Part shown: positions 44,020 through 52,408 of the stretch, one piece after another
Layout: every line of letters begins with the position of its first letter
Numbering within the stretch: position 1 is the first letter of the stretch
Assembly: GCF_026712185.1 (NCBI RefSeq)
Contig: NZ_JAPPUX010000001.1
Location: 682,001 to 746,000 of the forward strand
Direction of reading: 5' to 3'
From: Nocardioides pini
GTDB lineage: Bacteria; Actinomycetota; Actinomycetes; Propionibacteriales; Nocardioidaceae
DNA: 64,000 bases
Notes under the pieces: generated by a model
Databases searched by the model: none
Seen by the model: only the letters and a program-made list of their open reading frames with translations
Told to the model about the DNA's origin: nothing
Made by a program: the position numbers and the translations under genes

Positions 44020-44517
44020 TCAGCCGAGGGCGGCCACCGCGGCGTCGTAGTCGGGCTCGTGACCGATCGCGTCGGTGAGCTGGGTGTGGAGCACGGTGCC
44101 GTCGGTGTCCACGACGACGACCGCGCGGGCGAGGAGCCCCTTCCAGCCGCCGTCGGCCATCGCGACGCCGTAGTCCTCGCCGAAGGAGGACCGGAACGCC
44201 GACCCGACCAGGACGTCCTCGATGCCCTCGGCGCCGCAGAAGCGGGCCTGCGCGAGCGGGAGGTCGACCGAGACGTTGACGACGGCGGTGTTGTCGAGGC
44301 CGGCCGCGAGCTCGTTGAACTTCCGGACGCTCGCCTGGCACACGCCGGTGTCGATGCTCGGGAAGATGTTGAGCACGACCCGCTTGCCGGAGACGTCGGC
44401 GTCGGTGAGCGCCTCGAACTTCGAGTCGACGAGGTCGAAGCCGGGAGCCTTCGAGCCCACTGCGGGGAGCTCGCCCACGGTGCTGACGGTGTTGGGGCCG
44501 AGTTGTGTGGTTGCCAT
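44020..44517 (-). CDS. tpx: Thiol peroxidase (atypical 2-Cys peroxiredoxin)
   Basis: Periplasm-independent peroxiredoxin that reduces hydroperoxides using thioredoxin; 165 residues, as usual. The peroxidatic cysteine is C60 in F-P-S-I-D-T-G-V-C and the resolving cysteine is C94 in R-F-C-G. The ATG at 44517 has TAGGTT six bases upstream. It shares a 39-base divergent gap with the DUF2252 gene. Confidence 0.95.
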   Translation of the reverse strand: MATTQLGPNTVSTVGELPAVGSKAPGFDLVDSKFEALTDADVSGKRVVLNIFPSIDTGVCQASVRKFNELAAGLDNTAVVNVSVDLPLAQARFCGAEGIEDVLVGSAFRSSFGEDYGVAMADGGWKGLLARAVVVVDTDGTVLHTQLTDAIGHEPDYDAAVAALG

Positions 44518-44523
44518 GGCCCC

Positions 44524-44550
44524 AACCTACTGGCCGCCTGGTCCTAGAGT
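44524..44550. promoter_or_regulatory. Back-to-back leaderless promoters of tpx and DUF2252 gene
   Basis: TAGGTT (minus strand, 44524-44529) is six bases before the tpx ATG, and TAGAGT (plus strand, 44545-44550) is six bases before the ATG at 44557. With only 39 bases between start codons, each promoter's -35 region overlaps the other's -10. Confidence 0.65.
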
Positions 44551-44556
44551 GCCGGC

Positions 44557-45876
44557 ATGGCCACTGCGCGAACCGACGCTCGCACCGACGTGATCATCGA
44601 GGTGCTGCAGGACGCGTTCGCGCCGCTCATGAGGGCCGACCCGGCGGCGTTCCGCGCCAAGTACCGCAAGATGGCCAAGGACCCGCACGCGTTCTACCGC
44701 GGCAGCGCGTGCCTGTTCTTCAACGACGTGACGGGCGAGCACGACGAGTGGGCGGCCCACGGCGCCGAGCGCATCTGGATCCACGGCGACCTGCACGTGG
44801 AGAACTTCGGCACCTACCTCAACTCCGACGGCCGCCTGGTCTTCGACATCAACGACTTCGACGAGGCGTACGTCGGCCGCTTCACGTGGGACCTCCAGAG
44901 GTTCGCGGCGAGCCTCGCGCTCGTCGGCTGGCAGAAGGCGCTGCCCGAGGACGCGATCCGCAAGCTGATCGCCCGCTACGCCAGGTCCTACCTGTCCCAG
45001 GTGAACCACTACGTCGCCTCCGACACCGACGACGACTTCGAGATCCGGCTCGACACGGCCGAGGGGCCGGTGCTCACCGCGCTGGTGGCCGCGCGGGCGA
45101 TGCGCCGGGCCGACCTCCTCGACGAGATGACCTACCTGGCCAAGGGGGCCCGCCGCTTCGTCGAGGACGCCAGCACCCGACGACTCAAGCGCGAGGAGCG
45201 GGCCACGGTGGTCGCCGCGTTCCGCGCCTACCTCGACACCATCCCCGAGTCGAAGCGGTTCGACCGCGAGCTCTTCTACGAGCTCCGCGACGTCGTGGGG
45301 AAGTCCGGCTTCGGCATCGGCAGCGCAGGTCTGCCGGCCTACAACGTGCTGGTGGAGGGCTACAGCCAGGCGCTCGACAACGACGTCGTGCTGAGCATGA
45401 AGCAGGCCAACGTCCCGGCGCTGAGCAGGTTCGTCGACACCGCCGAGGTGGACGCCTACTTCGAGCACGAAGGGCACCGCACCGCGGTCAGCCAGCGCGC
45501 GCTGCAGGTGCACACCGATCCGCTGCTCGGGCACACGAGCATCGACGGCGTCGGCTACGTCGTCTCGGAGATCTCGCCCTACGAGGTCGACCTCGACTGG
45601 AGCGAGATCAACGAGCCCGAGGACATGCGCTCGGTGGTCGACCTGCTCGGCCGCGCCACGGCGAAGATCCACTGCGCGTCCGACGAGGACAGCCAGCAGG
45701 ACCTCGTCGACTTCGACGTCGAGGCGGCCATCGCCAGGTCGCTGGAGGGACGGCGCAACGAGTTCGTCCAGTGGCTCTGCGACTGGGGGATCGCGTACGC
45801 CGTCCGGGTCCGCGAGGACCACGCGCTGTTCGTCGACGCCTTCCGTGAGGGCCGGGTGGGCATCGCCGCCACCTAG
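44557..45876 (+). CDS. DUF2252 kinase-fold protein
   Basis: A 439-residue DUF2252 protein. W-I-H-G-D-L-H-V-E-N-F-G near 73-84 and D-I-N-D-F-D-E near 97-103 resemble the catalytic loop and metal-binding aspartate of aminoglycoside-phosphotransferase-like kinases, so a small-molecule kinase is possible. No physiological substrate is established for the family to my knowledge. Its leaderless promoter is back-to-back with that of tpx, which may hint at shared stress control. Confidence 0.83.
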   Translation: MATARTDARTDVIIEVLQDAFAPLMRADPAAFRAKYRKMAKDPHAFYRGSACLFFNDVTGEHDEWAAHGAERIWIHGDLHVENFGTYLNSDGRLVFDINDFDEAYVGRFTWDLQRFAASLALVGWQKALPEDAIRKLIARYARSYLSQVNHYVASDTDDDFEIRLDTAEGPVLTALVAARAMRRADLLDEMTYLAKGARRFVEDASTRRLKREERATVVAAFRAYLDTIPESKRFDRELFYELRDVVGKSGFGIGSAGLPAYNVLVEGYSQALDNDVVLSMKQANVPALSRFVDTAEVDAYFEHEGHRTAVSQRALQVHTDPLLGHTSIDGVGYVVSEISPYEVDLDWSEINEPEDMRSVVDLLGRATAKIHCASDEDSQQDLVDFDVEAAIARSLEGRRNEFVQWLCDWGIAYAVRVREDHALFVDAFREGRVGIAAT

Positions 45877-45917
45877 GGCACGTCGCTCAGCTCCGGACCT
45901 GCTGCGCGACGCGCCCT
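45875..45917. terminator. Imperfect hairpin between DUF2252 and aldo/keto reductase genes
   Basis: Arms 45875-45886 and 45906-45917 pair at 11 of 12 positions across a 19-base loop, between the convergent stops at 45876 and 45935. Confidence 0.4.
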
Positions 45918-45934
45918 GCCCCCACGGGATGGGC

Positions 45935-46924
45935 TCAGGCGTCGATGTGCGCCATGTTGCCGTAGCGGTCACCCTGCACGGCGTCGCGCGGGACGGCCTG
46001 CTCGAGGGCGGACAGGTCGTCGGCGGTGAGCTCGACGTCGAGGGCGCCGACGTTCTCCTCGAGGTACTTCACGCGCTTGGTGCCGGGGATCGGAGCCACG
46101 TCGTCGCCCTGGGCGAGGACCCACGCCAGCGCGAGCTGGCCGGGCGTGCAGCCCTTGGACCCGGCGATCTCGCGGACCTTGTCGACGAGCACGAGGTTGG
46201 CGTCCAGCGCCTCGCCCTGGAATCGCGGGAAGTACTCCGAGCGGCGCCGGTCCTGCTCGCCGTCGGCGCCCCGGTCGGCGGTGATCGCGCCGGTCAGCAG
46301 GCCGCGGCCGAGCGGGGAGTAGGGGACCAGGCCGATGCCGAGCTCGCGCAGCGTCGGCAGGATCTCGTCCTCGAGGTCGCGCGTGAAGAGCGAGTACTCC
46401 GTCTGCAGCGCGGTGATCGGGTGCACGCCGTGGGCCTTGCGGATGTTGGTGGCCGACGCCTCGGACAGCCCGAGGTGGCGCACCTTGCCGGCCTCGACCA
46501 GCTCGGCCATCGCGCCGACGGTCTCCTCGATCGGGACGGTCTTGTCGACGCGGTGCTGGTAGTAGAGGTCGATGTGGTCCACGCCGAGCCGCTGGAGCGA
46601 GGCGTCGCAGGACGAGCGGACGTAGTCGGGGCGTCCGTTGACACCCAGCATGGTGCCGTCGGGGAGCCGCTCGTTGCCGAACTTGGTGGCGAGCTGGACC
46701 TCGTCGCGCCGCCCGGCGATCGCCTTGCCGACGAGCTGCTCGTTGGTGAAGGGGCCGTACATGTCGGCGGTGTCGAGGAACGTCACCCCGAGGTCGAGGG
46801 CCCGGTGGATGGTGTCGGTGCCGCCCTGCTCGTCGGGGGTGCCGTAGAACTCCGACATCCCCATGCAGCCGAGGCCGAGGGCGGAGACGGTCAGGGAGCC
46901 GATCTGTCGTGTCTGGATGCTCAT
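45935..46924 (-). CDS. Aldo/keto reductase
   Basis: A 329-residue NADPH-dependent reductase of aldehydes and ketones. The catalytic tetrad is present: D51, Y56 (A-D-M-Y), K81 (A-T-K-F) and H124 (Y-Y-Q-H). It resembles the YajO/YakC-type group active on small and aromatic aldehydes. The ATG at 46924 is preferred over the upstream frame to 46957. Its promoter carries the same dyad and 19-base spacer as that of the merR gene just upstream, so it is almost certainly MerR-regulated. The AAGGGT before the start could serve as -10 or as ribosome binding site. Confidence 0.92.
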   Translation of the reverse strand: MSIQTRQIGSLTVSALGLGCMGMSEFYGTPDEQGGTDTIHRALDLGVTFLDTADMYGPFTNEQLVGKAIAGRRDEVQLATKFGNERLPDGTMLGVNGRPDYVRSSCDASLQRLGVDHIDLYYQHRVDKTVPIEETVGAMAELVEAGKVRHLGLSEASATNIRKAHGVHPITALQTEYSLFTRDLEDEILPTLRELGIGLVPYSPLGRGLLTGAITADRGADGEQDRRRSEYFPRFQGEALDANLVLVDKVREIAGSKGCTPGQLALAWVLAQGDDVAPIPGTKRVKYLEENVGALDVELTADDLSALEQAVPRDAVQGDRYGNMAHIDA

Positions 46925-46931
46925 GCCTGCC

Positions 46932-46962
46932 ACCCTTCGCCTTCGAGCGCGCTCCAAGTCAA
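46932..46962 (-). promoter_or_regulatory. MerR-type promoter of the aldo/keto reductase gene
   Basis: Minus-strand TTGACT (46957-46962), a 19-base spacer, then AAGGGT (46932-46937), ending seven bases before the ATG. The spacer contains the near-palindrome CTTGGAGC-GC-GCTCGAAG (46941-46958). The long spacer with an internal dyad is the hallmark of MerR-activated promoters. Confidence 0.75.
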
Positions 46963-46981
46963 CCCCCGGGGAGCGGCCGGT

Positions 46982-47356
46982 TCAGGCGGTGGGCGCGACC
47001 TTGTTCTCGTAGAGCGCGATCTTGTGGTCGATCGCCCGCAGGTGGCCGGTGACCTCGGCGAGCTGGCGCTCGACGACCTCGCGGTGCGCGAGCAGCAGGC
47101 CCAGGCGCTCGGCCTCGTTGCCGTCGCCCTCCCGCACCAGGGCGGCGTAGCGGCGTACGTCGCGGATGGGCATCCCGGTGGCGCGCAGGCGGGTCACCAT
47201 CTGGATCCACCGCAGGTCCTCGGCGGTGTAGCGCCGGTGACCGGACGGGGCGCGGTCGACCGAGTGGAGGAGCAGGCCGTCACGCTCGTAGTAGCGCAGC
47301 GTGTGGGCCGTGAGCCCGGTCCGCTCGGCCGCCTCGGCGATGCTCAGGCTGGTCAT
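46982..47356 (-). CDS. MerR-family transcriptional regulator (no cysteine)
   Basis: A 124-residue MerR regulator: winged helix at 3-70 with T-A-H-T-L-R-Y-Y-E-R-D-G-L-L near 16-29, and a coiled-coil dimerisation helix at about 80-118. It resembles the NmlR/AdhR group tied to aldehyde stress, but has no cysteine at all, so it cannot sense by thiol modification as AdhR does. It has a leaderless ATG start. Both its own promoter and the downstream aldo/keto reductase promoter carry the matching dyad. Confidence 0.9.
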   Translation of the reverse strand: MTSLSIAEAAERTGLTAHTLRYYERDGLLLHSVDRAPSGHRRYTAEDLRWIQMVTRLRATGMPIRDVRRYAALVREGDGNEAERLGLLLAHREVVERQLAEVTGHLRAIDHKIALYENKVAPTA

Positions 47357-47362
47357 CGACCC

Positions 47363-47393
47363 AGTGTCCGACTTGGAGCGTGCTCGAAGTCAA
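47363..47393 (-). promoter_or_regulatory. MerR-type autoregulated promoter
   Basis: Minus-strand TTGACT (47388-47393), a 19-base spacer, GACACT (47363-47368), six bases, then the merR ATG. The spacer holds CTTGGAGCGTGCTCGAAG on the plus strand (47372-47389), matching the reductase promoter. Confidence 0.75.
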
Positions 47394-48199
47394 GCACCCA
47401 GGGCAGGACGGTGGAACTGCGCCGTCGCGAACGGGCCGCCGACGAACTCGGCCTCCACGTCGTCGTGGGGGCCGGGGTCGACGCGGTCGGCGTACGCCTC
47501 GGCATCGTCCTGCGGCTCGTAGCCCAGCCGGCGTCCCGGCTCGAGGTCCCACCACGCGCGGGTGTTGGCGCTGATGCCGTAGAGGACGGCGTAGCCGGGC
47601 GCGGGGGCCGTCAGCGCCGCCTCGACCATCCGGACGCAGTCGCCGTGCGAGAGCCACGTCGACAGGCCGCGCACGCTCGCCGGCTCCTCGAGGAACGAGC
47701 CGATCCGGCACGCGACGGCGTCGATGCCGTGGCGGTCGACGAACAGGCGCAGGAGCGCCTCGGCGGCGACCTTGGCGACGCCGTAGTAGGTGTCCGGGCG
47801 GGGCAGGGCGTGCTCGGTGAGCTCGCCGTCCGCCCGCGGGGTGCGGCCGACGGCGTGGTTCGACGAGGCGTAGACGATGCGCGGCACGTCGTGGGCGACC
47901 ATCGCGTCGAGCAGGGCCGCCGTGGTCACGACGTGGGACGTGAGCTCGTCGGGGAGCGACGCCTCGTCGGGGATGCCCGCGAGGTGCACCACGGCGTCGA
48001 GCCTGCCCCCGGTCGAGAGAGCGGCGAGGACCGCCTCGACCGCGTCGCCGTCGGCGCAGTCGGCCTCGTGCCAGGTGAAGGGGGTGCCGTCGGGCGGCGG
48101 GACGAGGTCGAGGCCGACGACCTCGTGGCCGAGGGCGTCGAGCCCGGTGGTGACCACCCGGCCGATGCTGCCGGCGGCGCCGGTGACCAGCACGCGCAT
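47390..48199 (-). CDS. Uronate dehydrogenase-like NAD-dependent SDR
   Basis: A 269-residue extended short-chain dehydrogenase. The N-terminal G-A-A-G-S-I-G (7-13) binds NAD; A-S-S-N-H-A-V-G and Y-Y-G-V-A-K give the Ser/Tyr/Lys triad. The S-S-N-H motif is typical of uronate dehydrogenases, which oxidise glucuronate or galacturonate to the aldarate lactone, so that role is likely but not certain. The real start is the ATG at 48199; the frame further upstream is a shadow of the PNP gene. Its stop overlaps the -35 of merR. Eight bases after the PNP stop, so probably one transcript. Confidence 0.83.
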   Translation of the reverse strand: MRVLVTGAAGSIGRVVTTGLDALGHEVVGLDLVPPPDGTPFTWHEADCADGDAVEAVLAALSTGGRLDAVVHLAGIPDEASLPDELTSHVVTTAALLDAMVAHDVPRIVYASSNHAVGRTPRADGELTEHALPRPDTYYGVAKVAAEALLRLFVDRHGIDAVACRIGSFLEEPASVRGLSTWLSHGDCVRMVEAALTAPAPGYAVLYGISANTRAWWDLEPGRRLGYEPQDDAEAYADRVDPGPHDDVEAEFVGGPFATAQFHRPALGA

Positions 48200-48207
48200 C
48201 GCGGGCC

Positions 48208-49032
48208 TCAGATCCTCGCCACGACCTGGCTGAGCAGGCCGCCCATCCGGCTCGCCGCCGAGCGACCCGCCTCGAGGACCTCCTCGTGGTTCAGCGGCTC
48301 GCCGCTCAGGCCGGCAGCGAGGTTGGTGACCAGGCTGATGCCGAGCACCTCCATGCCGGCCTCGCGCGCGGCGATCGCCTCCAGCGTGGTGCTCATGCCG
48401 ACGAGGTGCCCGCCCATGATGCCGGCCATCCGGACCTCGGCGGGCGTCTCGTAGTGGGGGCCGGGGAACTGCACGTAGACGCCCTCGTCGAGGGAGTCGT
48501 CGACCTCCTTGCACATCGCGCGCAGGCGCGGGCTGTAGAGGTCGGTCAGGTCCACGAAGTTCGCACCGACGATCGGGCTCGTGCCGGTGAGGTTGATGTG
48601 GTCGGAGATCAGCACCGGCTGGCCGGGCCGCCACCCCTCCTTCAGCCCGCCGCACCCGTTGGTGAGGACGATGGCCGAGCAGCCGGCCGCGGCCGCTGTC
48701 CGCACCGGGTGCACGACCGCTGCGACGCCCTTGCCCTCGTAGAAGTGGGTGCGGGAGAGGAAGACCAGCAGGTTCTTGTCCCCCGCCGGGGTGGACTGGC
48801 GGATCGAGCGGATCTTGCCGCTGTGGCCGGCGACGGCGGCGGCGCTGAAGCCGGGGAGGTCGGTGGTGTCGATCTCGGCGGTCGCCTCGCCGAGCGCGTC
48901 GACGGCCGGGAGCCAGCCCGAGCCCAGCACCAGGGCGATGTCGTGGTGCTCGACGCCGGTCAGCTCGGCGAGCCGGGCGGCGGCCTCGGCGGCGCTCTCG
49001 TAGGGCGTGGGGACGGCTGCTGCGTGGGTCAC
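48208..49032 (-). CDS. punA: Purine-nucleoside phosphorylase
   Basis: Trimeric-type PNP cleaving inosine, guanosine and deoxy forms to base and (deoxy)ribose-1-phosphate; 274 residues. Signatures: G-S-G-W (phosphate loop, near 37), H-F-Y-E-G-K-G, T-N-G-C-G-G-L, and the base-recognition E/N pair in Y-V-Q-F-P-G-P-H-Y-E-T and V-T-N-L-A-A-G. The GTG at 49032 lies eight bases after TAGAGT. Works with adenosine deaminase (29612-30688) and the phosphosugar mutase (41197-42861). Confidence 0.95.
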   Translation of the reverse strand: MTHAAAVPTPYESAAEAAARLAELTGVEHHDIALVLGSGWLPAVDALGEATAEIDTTDLPGFSAAAVAGHSGKIRSIRQSTPAGDKNLLVFLSRTHFYEGKGVAAVVHPVRTAAAAGCSAIVLTNGCGGLKEGWRPGQPVLISDHINLTGTSPIVGANFVDLTDLYSPRLRAMCKEVDDSLDEGVYVQFPGPHYETPAEVRMAGIMGGHLVGMSTTLEAIAAREAGMEVLGISLVTNLAAGLSGEPLNHEEVLEAGRSAASRMGGLLSQVVARI

Positions 49033-49040
49033 GCCGGGAA

Positions 49041-49046
49041 ACTCTA
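49041..49046 (-). promoter_or_regulatory. Putative -10 of the PNP gene
   Basis: TAGAGT on the minus strand, eight bases before the GTG at 49032; no Shine-Dalgarno sequence. Confidence 0.45.
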
Positions 49047-49079
49047 GACCGACCGTGCGTCGACGTTCGGGTGTGGTGA

Positions 49080-49532
49080 TCAGAGTCCGGTGGACCGGCA
49101 GGCCCGGCGGCGCAGCGCCGCGACGTAGTCCTCCGGGGCACCGGCGGCGTCGGCGGCGTCGGCGAGCACCCCGAGGTAGGACGCCGACGGCAGGCCGCCC
49201 TCGTAGGCGTCGAGCACGTAGGCCCACACGACGAGCTCCCCGGTGAGCGTCTGCACCCGCACCTTGGTCTTGCGGTAGAGGCCGGTGTCGGCGGCCTCCC
49301 AGCCGTCGAGGGAGCGCTCGTCCTCCGGGGTGACGTCGTAGACCGCGACGAAGACCTGCTCGAACGGGTCCTGGACGATCGTCGAGAGGGCGCCGTCCCA
49401 GCCGTGCTCCTCGCCGCCGAAGGTCAGCCGCCAGCCCGTGAGCCACCCCGTGGAGTGGAGGATCGAGTGGGGGCAGCGCTCGCCCATGCGGGCGGGATCG
49501 AGGTTCGTCCCGTAGGCGGCGTACAGGGTCAC
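49080..49532 (-). CDS. Gamma-glutamylcyclotransferase-like protein
   Basis: A 150-residue protein opening with L-Y-A-A-Y-G-T-N-L, the substrate loop of the gamma-glutamylcyclotransferase fold (Y-G-S/T-N-L), which releases 5-oxoproline from gamma-glutamyl compounds. A possible catalytic glutamate is in G-W-E-A near 78. The open frame reaches 49586, but the GTG at 49532 has TACTGT seven bases upstream and gives the family N terminus. Divergent from lpd across 67 bases. Confidence 0.83.
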   Translation of the reverse strand: MTLYAAYGTNLDPARMGERCPHSILHSTGWLTGWRLTFGGEEHGWDGALSTIVQDPFEQVFVAVYDVTPEDERSLDGWEAADTGLYRKTKVRVQTLTGELVVWAYVLDAYEGGLPSASYLGVLADAADAAGAPEDYVAALRRRACRSTGL

Positions 49533-49539
49533 GCAGCAC

Positions 49540-49545
49540 ACAGTA
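49540..49545 (-). promoter_or_regulatory. Putative -10 of the cyclotransferase-like gene
   Basis: TACTGT on the minus strand, seven bases before the GTG at 49532. Confidence 0.5.
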
Positions 49546-49587
49546 TCGAGCGTCGACCTCGGGTGTTCCCCCTCTGTGGCGGACAAC

Positions 49588-49593
49588 TAGGGT
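49588..49593 (+). promoter_or_regulatory. Putative -10 of lpd
   Basis: TAGGGT six bases before the GTG at 49600. GGAGG also lies between, so either a leaderless or a short-leader start is possible. Confidence 0.4.
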
Positions 49594-49599
49594 GGAGGC

Positions 49600-51003
49600 G
49601 TGACCGACACGCACTTCGACACCCTCGTCCTCGGCGCAGGCCCCGGTGGCTACGTCGCCGCGATCCGCGCCTCCCAGCTCGGCCAGAAGGTGGCCGTGGT
49701 GGAGGAGAAGTACTGGGGAGGTGTCTGCCTCAACGTCGGCTGCATCCCGTCGAAGGCCCTGCTCAAGAACGCCGAGCTGGCGCACACGCTGCAGCACGAG
49801 AAGGCGAAGTTCGGCATCGAGGGCGACGCCACGATGTCCTTCGGCCCGACCCACAAGCGCAGCCGCGACGTGAGCGCCGGCATCGTCAAGGGCGTCCACT
49901 TCCTGATGAAGAAGAACAAGATCACCGAGATCGACGGGTGGGGCACCCTCACCAGCGCGACCGGGATCGACGTCAAGGACAAGGACGGCCAGACCACCGG
50001 TTACACCTTCGACAACCTGATCCTCGCCACGGGTGCGACCGTGCGGCTGGTGCCCGGCGTCGAGCTGAGCGACAACGTCGTCACCTACGAGGAGCAGATC
50101 CTCACCGACCAGCTGCCCGGCTCCATCGTCATCGGCGGCTCCGGGGCGATCGGTGTCGAGTTCGCCTACGTGATGGCCAACTTCGGCGTCGACGTCACGA
50201 TCGTGGAGTTCCTCGACCGGATGGTCCCGACCGAGGACGCCGACATCTCCAAGGAGCTGCTCAAGCACTACAAGAAGCTCGGTGTGAAGGTGCTGACCTC
50301 GACCGCGGTCAAGAAGGTGGAGGACACCGGCTCGGGCGTGAAGGTCACCGTCGCCCCGGCCGCGGGCGGTGACGAGCAGGTGCTCGAGGCCGACAAGTTC
50401 CTCGCCGCGTTCGGCTTCGCCCCGCGGGTCGAGGGCTTCGGGCTCGAGAACATCGGCGTCGCGGTCTCCGAGCGCGGCGCGATCGAGATCGACGACTACT
50501 GCCGCACCAACGTCGACAACGTGTACGCCATCGGTGACTGCACCGGGAAGCTGATGCTCGCCCACGTCGCGGAGGCGATGGGCATCGTGGCCGCCGAGAC
50601 GATCAACGGCGCCGAGACGATGCCGGTCGAGTACGACTTCGTGCCCCGCGCCACCTACTGCATGCCGCAGATCGCGTCGTTCGGCTACAGCGAGGCCCAG
50701 GCCGAGGAGAAGGGCTACGACGTCAAGACCGCGACGTTCCCCTTCACCGCCAACGGCAAGGCGATGGGCCTCGGCGAGGCCTTCGGCTTCGTGAAGGTCG
50801 TGGCCGACGCCGAGCACAACGAGATCATCGGCACCCACATGATCGGCCCCGACGTCACCGAGCTCCTGCCGGTCATGACGCTGGCGCAGAAGTGGGACCT
50901 GACCGCCGACGAGGTGGCCCGCAACGTCTTCGCCCACCCGACGCTCGGCGAGGCCGTCAAGGAGGCCGTCCACGGCATCGCCGGTCACATGATCAACCTC
51001 TGA
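49600..51003 (+). CDS. lpdA: Dihydrolipoyl dehydrogenase
   Basis: E3 component that reoxidises dihydrolipoyl groups of pyruvate and 2-oxoglutarate dehydrogenases with NAD; 467 residues. FAD loop G-A-G-P-G-G at 12-17, redox disulfide C43-L-N-V-G-C48, NAD loop G-G-S-G-A-I-G, and the C-terminal active-site H-P-T-L-G-E, all intact. The start is GTG at 49600. A second flavoprotein of the same superfamily follows 13 bases after the stop and lacks these catalytic features. Confidence 0.95.
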   Translation: MTDTHFDTLVLGAGPGGYVAAIRASQLGQKVAVVEEKYWGGVCLNVGCIPSKALLKNAELAHTLQHEKAKFGIEGDATMSFGPTHKRSRDVSAGIVKGVHFLMKKNKITEIDGWGTLTSATGIDVKDKDGQTTGYTFDNLILATGATVRLVPGVELSDNVVTYEEQILTDQLPGSIVIGGSGAIGVEFAYVMANFGVDVTIVEFLDRMVPTEDADISKELLKHYKKLGVKVLTSTAVKKVEDTGSGVKVTVAPAAGGDEQVLEADKFLAAFGFAPRVEGFGLENIGVAVSERGAIEIDDYCRTNVDNVYAIGDCTGKLMLAHVAEAMGIVAAETINGAETMPVEYDFVPRATYCMPQIASFGYSEAQAEEKGYDVKTATFPFTANGKAMGLGEAFGFVKVVADAEHNEIIGTHMIGPDVTELLPVMTLAQKWDLTADEVARNVFAHPTLGEAVKEAVHGIAGHMINL

Positions 51004-51016
51004 CGGGCCGGTCCCC

Positions 51017-52408
51017 ATGCCTGATCACATCGTCATCATCGGCGGCGGTCCCGGCGGCTACGAGGCCGCCCACGTGGCCGCGCAGCTGGGCGCGGAGGTC
51101 ACCGTCGTCGACACCGACGGCGTCGGCGGGTCGGCGGTGCTCACCGACTGCGTGCCGAGCAAGACGCTCATCGCGACCGCCGAGCTGATGACCGACATGG
51201 CGACGGCGCAGGAGCTCGGGGTCAACTTCCACGACCACCAGGGCGACGCGGCGACGACCATCAGCGTCGACCTGGCGCAGGTCAACGCCCGCGTCAAGCA
51301 GCTCGCGACCGACCAGTCGACCGACATCGCGGCTCGCCTCGACCGGGACGGCGTACGCCTGGTCACCGGTCGCGGACGCCTCGGCCCGGACCTGACGGTC
51401 GTCGCCACCACCGCCGACGGCGAGGAGACGCTGCAGGCCGACGCCATCATCGTCGCGACCGGTGCGGCGCCCCGCACGCTGCCGAGCGCCCAGCCCGACG
51501 GCGAGCGGATCCTCACCTGGGAGCAGGTCTACGACCTCACCGAGGTGCCGGAGAAGCTCATCGTCGTCGGCTCGGGCGTCACCGGCGCGGAGTTCGCCAG
51601 CGCTTACCTCGCGCTCGGCATCGACGTGACGCTCGTCAGCAGCCGCGACCGGGTGCTGCCCGGTGAGGACGCCGACGCGTCCGCGGTGCTGGAGGACGTC
51701 GCCACCCGCCGCGGGATGAAGGTGCTCAGCCGCTCACGCATGCAATCGGTCACCCGTGAGGGCGACGAGGTGACGGTGACCCTCACCGACGGCCGCACGG
51801 TCACGGGCAGCCACTGCATCCTCGCGCTCGGGTCGGTGCCCAACACCGCCGACCTCGGCCTCGAGGAGGCCGGCGTGGCGGTGGACGACGGGGGCTTCAT
51901 CGTCGTCGACCGCGTCTCGCGCACCTCCGCGCGCGGCATCTACGCCGCGGGCGACTGCACCGGCGTGCTGATGCTGGCCTCGGTGGCCGCGATGCAGGGC
52001 CGGATCGCGATGTGGCACTTCCTCGGCGACGCGGTCGCGCCGCTGGACCTGAAGAAGGTCTCGTCCAACGTCTTCACGTCGCCGGAGATCGCCACCGTCG
52101 GCTGGTCGCAGCAGGCCGTCGACGCCGGCGAGATCCAGGCCGAGGTCGTCACCCTGCCGCTGGCGGGCAACGCGCGCGCCAAGATGCAGGGCGTCCGCGA
52201 CGGCTTCGTGAAGCTCTTCTGCCGCCCCGGCACCGGCATCGTGGTCGGGGGAGTGGTCGTCGGGCCGCGCGCCTCCGAGCTCATCCACCCGGTCTCGGTC
52301 GCCGTCGCGGAGTCGCTCACCGCGGACCAGCTCGCCCACGCGTTCACCGTCTACCCGTCGATGAGCGGGTCGGTCGCCGAGGCCGCGCGCCGCCTGCACC
52401 ACGTCTGA
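51017..52408 (+). CDS. Cys-lacking Lpd paralogue, LpdA/Rv3303c-like NAD(P)H:quinone reductase
   Basis: A 463-residue flavoprotein disulfide reductase homologue. FAD (G-G-G-P-G-G, 9-14) and NAD(P) (G-S-G-V-T-G) loops are kept, but the redox motif is A40-V-L-T-D-C45: the first cysteine is alanine. The C-terminal H-P-T becomes Y-P-S. It cannot act as dihydrolipoyl dehydrogenase; the same change occurs in mycobacterial LpdA (Rv3303c), described from memory as an NAD(P)H:quinone reductase. Its last 65 bases overlap the end of the convergent glycosylase gene. Confidence 0.88.
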   Translation: MPDHIVIIGGGPGGYEAAHVAAQLGAEVTVVDTDGVGGSAVLTDCVPSKTLIATAELMTDMATAQELGVNFHDHQGDAATTISVDLAQVNARVKQLATDQSTDIAARLDRDGVRLVTGRGRLGPDLTVVATTADGEETLQADAIIVATGAAPRTLPSAQPDGERILTWEQVYDLTEVPEKLIVVGSGVTGAEFASAYLALGIDVTLVSSRDRVLPGEDADASAVLEDVATRRGMKVLSRSRMQSVTREGDEVTVTLTDGRTVTGSHCILALGSVPNTADLGLEEAGVAVDDGGFIVVDRVSRTSARGIYAAGDCTGVLMLASVAAMQGRIAMWHFLGDAVAPLDLKKVSSNVFTSPEIATVGWSQQAVDAGEIQAEVVTLPLAGNARAKMQGVRDGFVKLFCRPGTGIVVGGVVVGPRASELIHPVSVAVAESLTADQLAHAFTVYPSMSGSVAEAARRLHHV

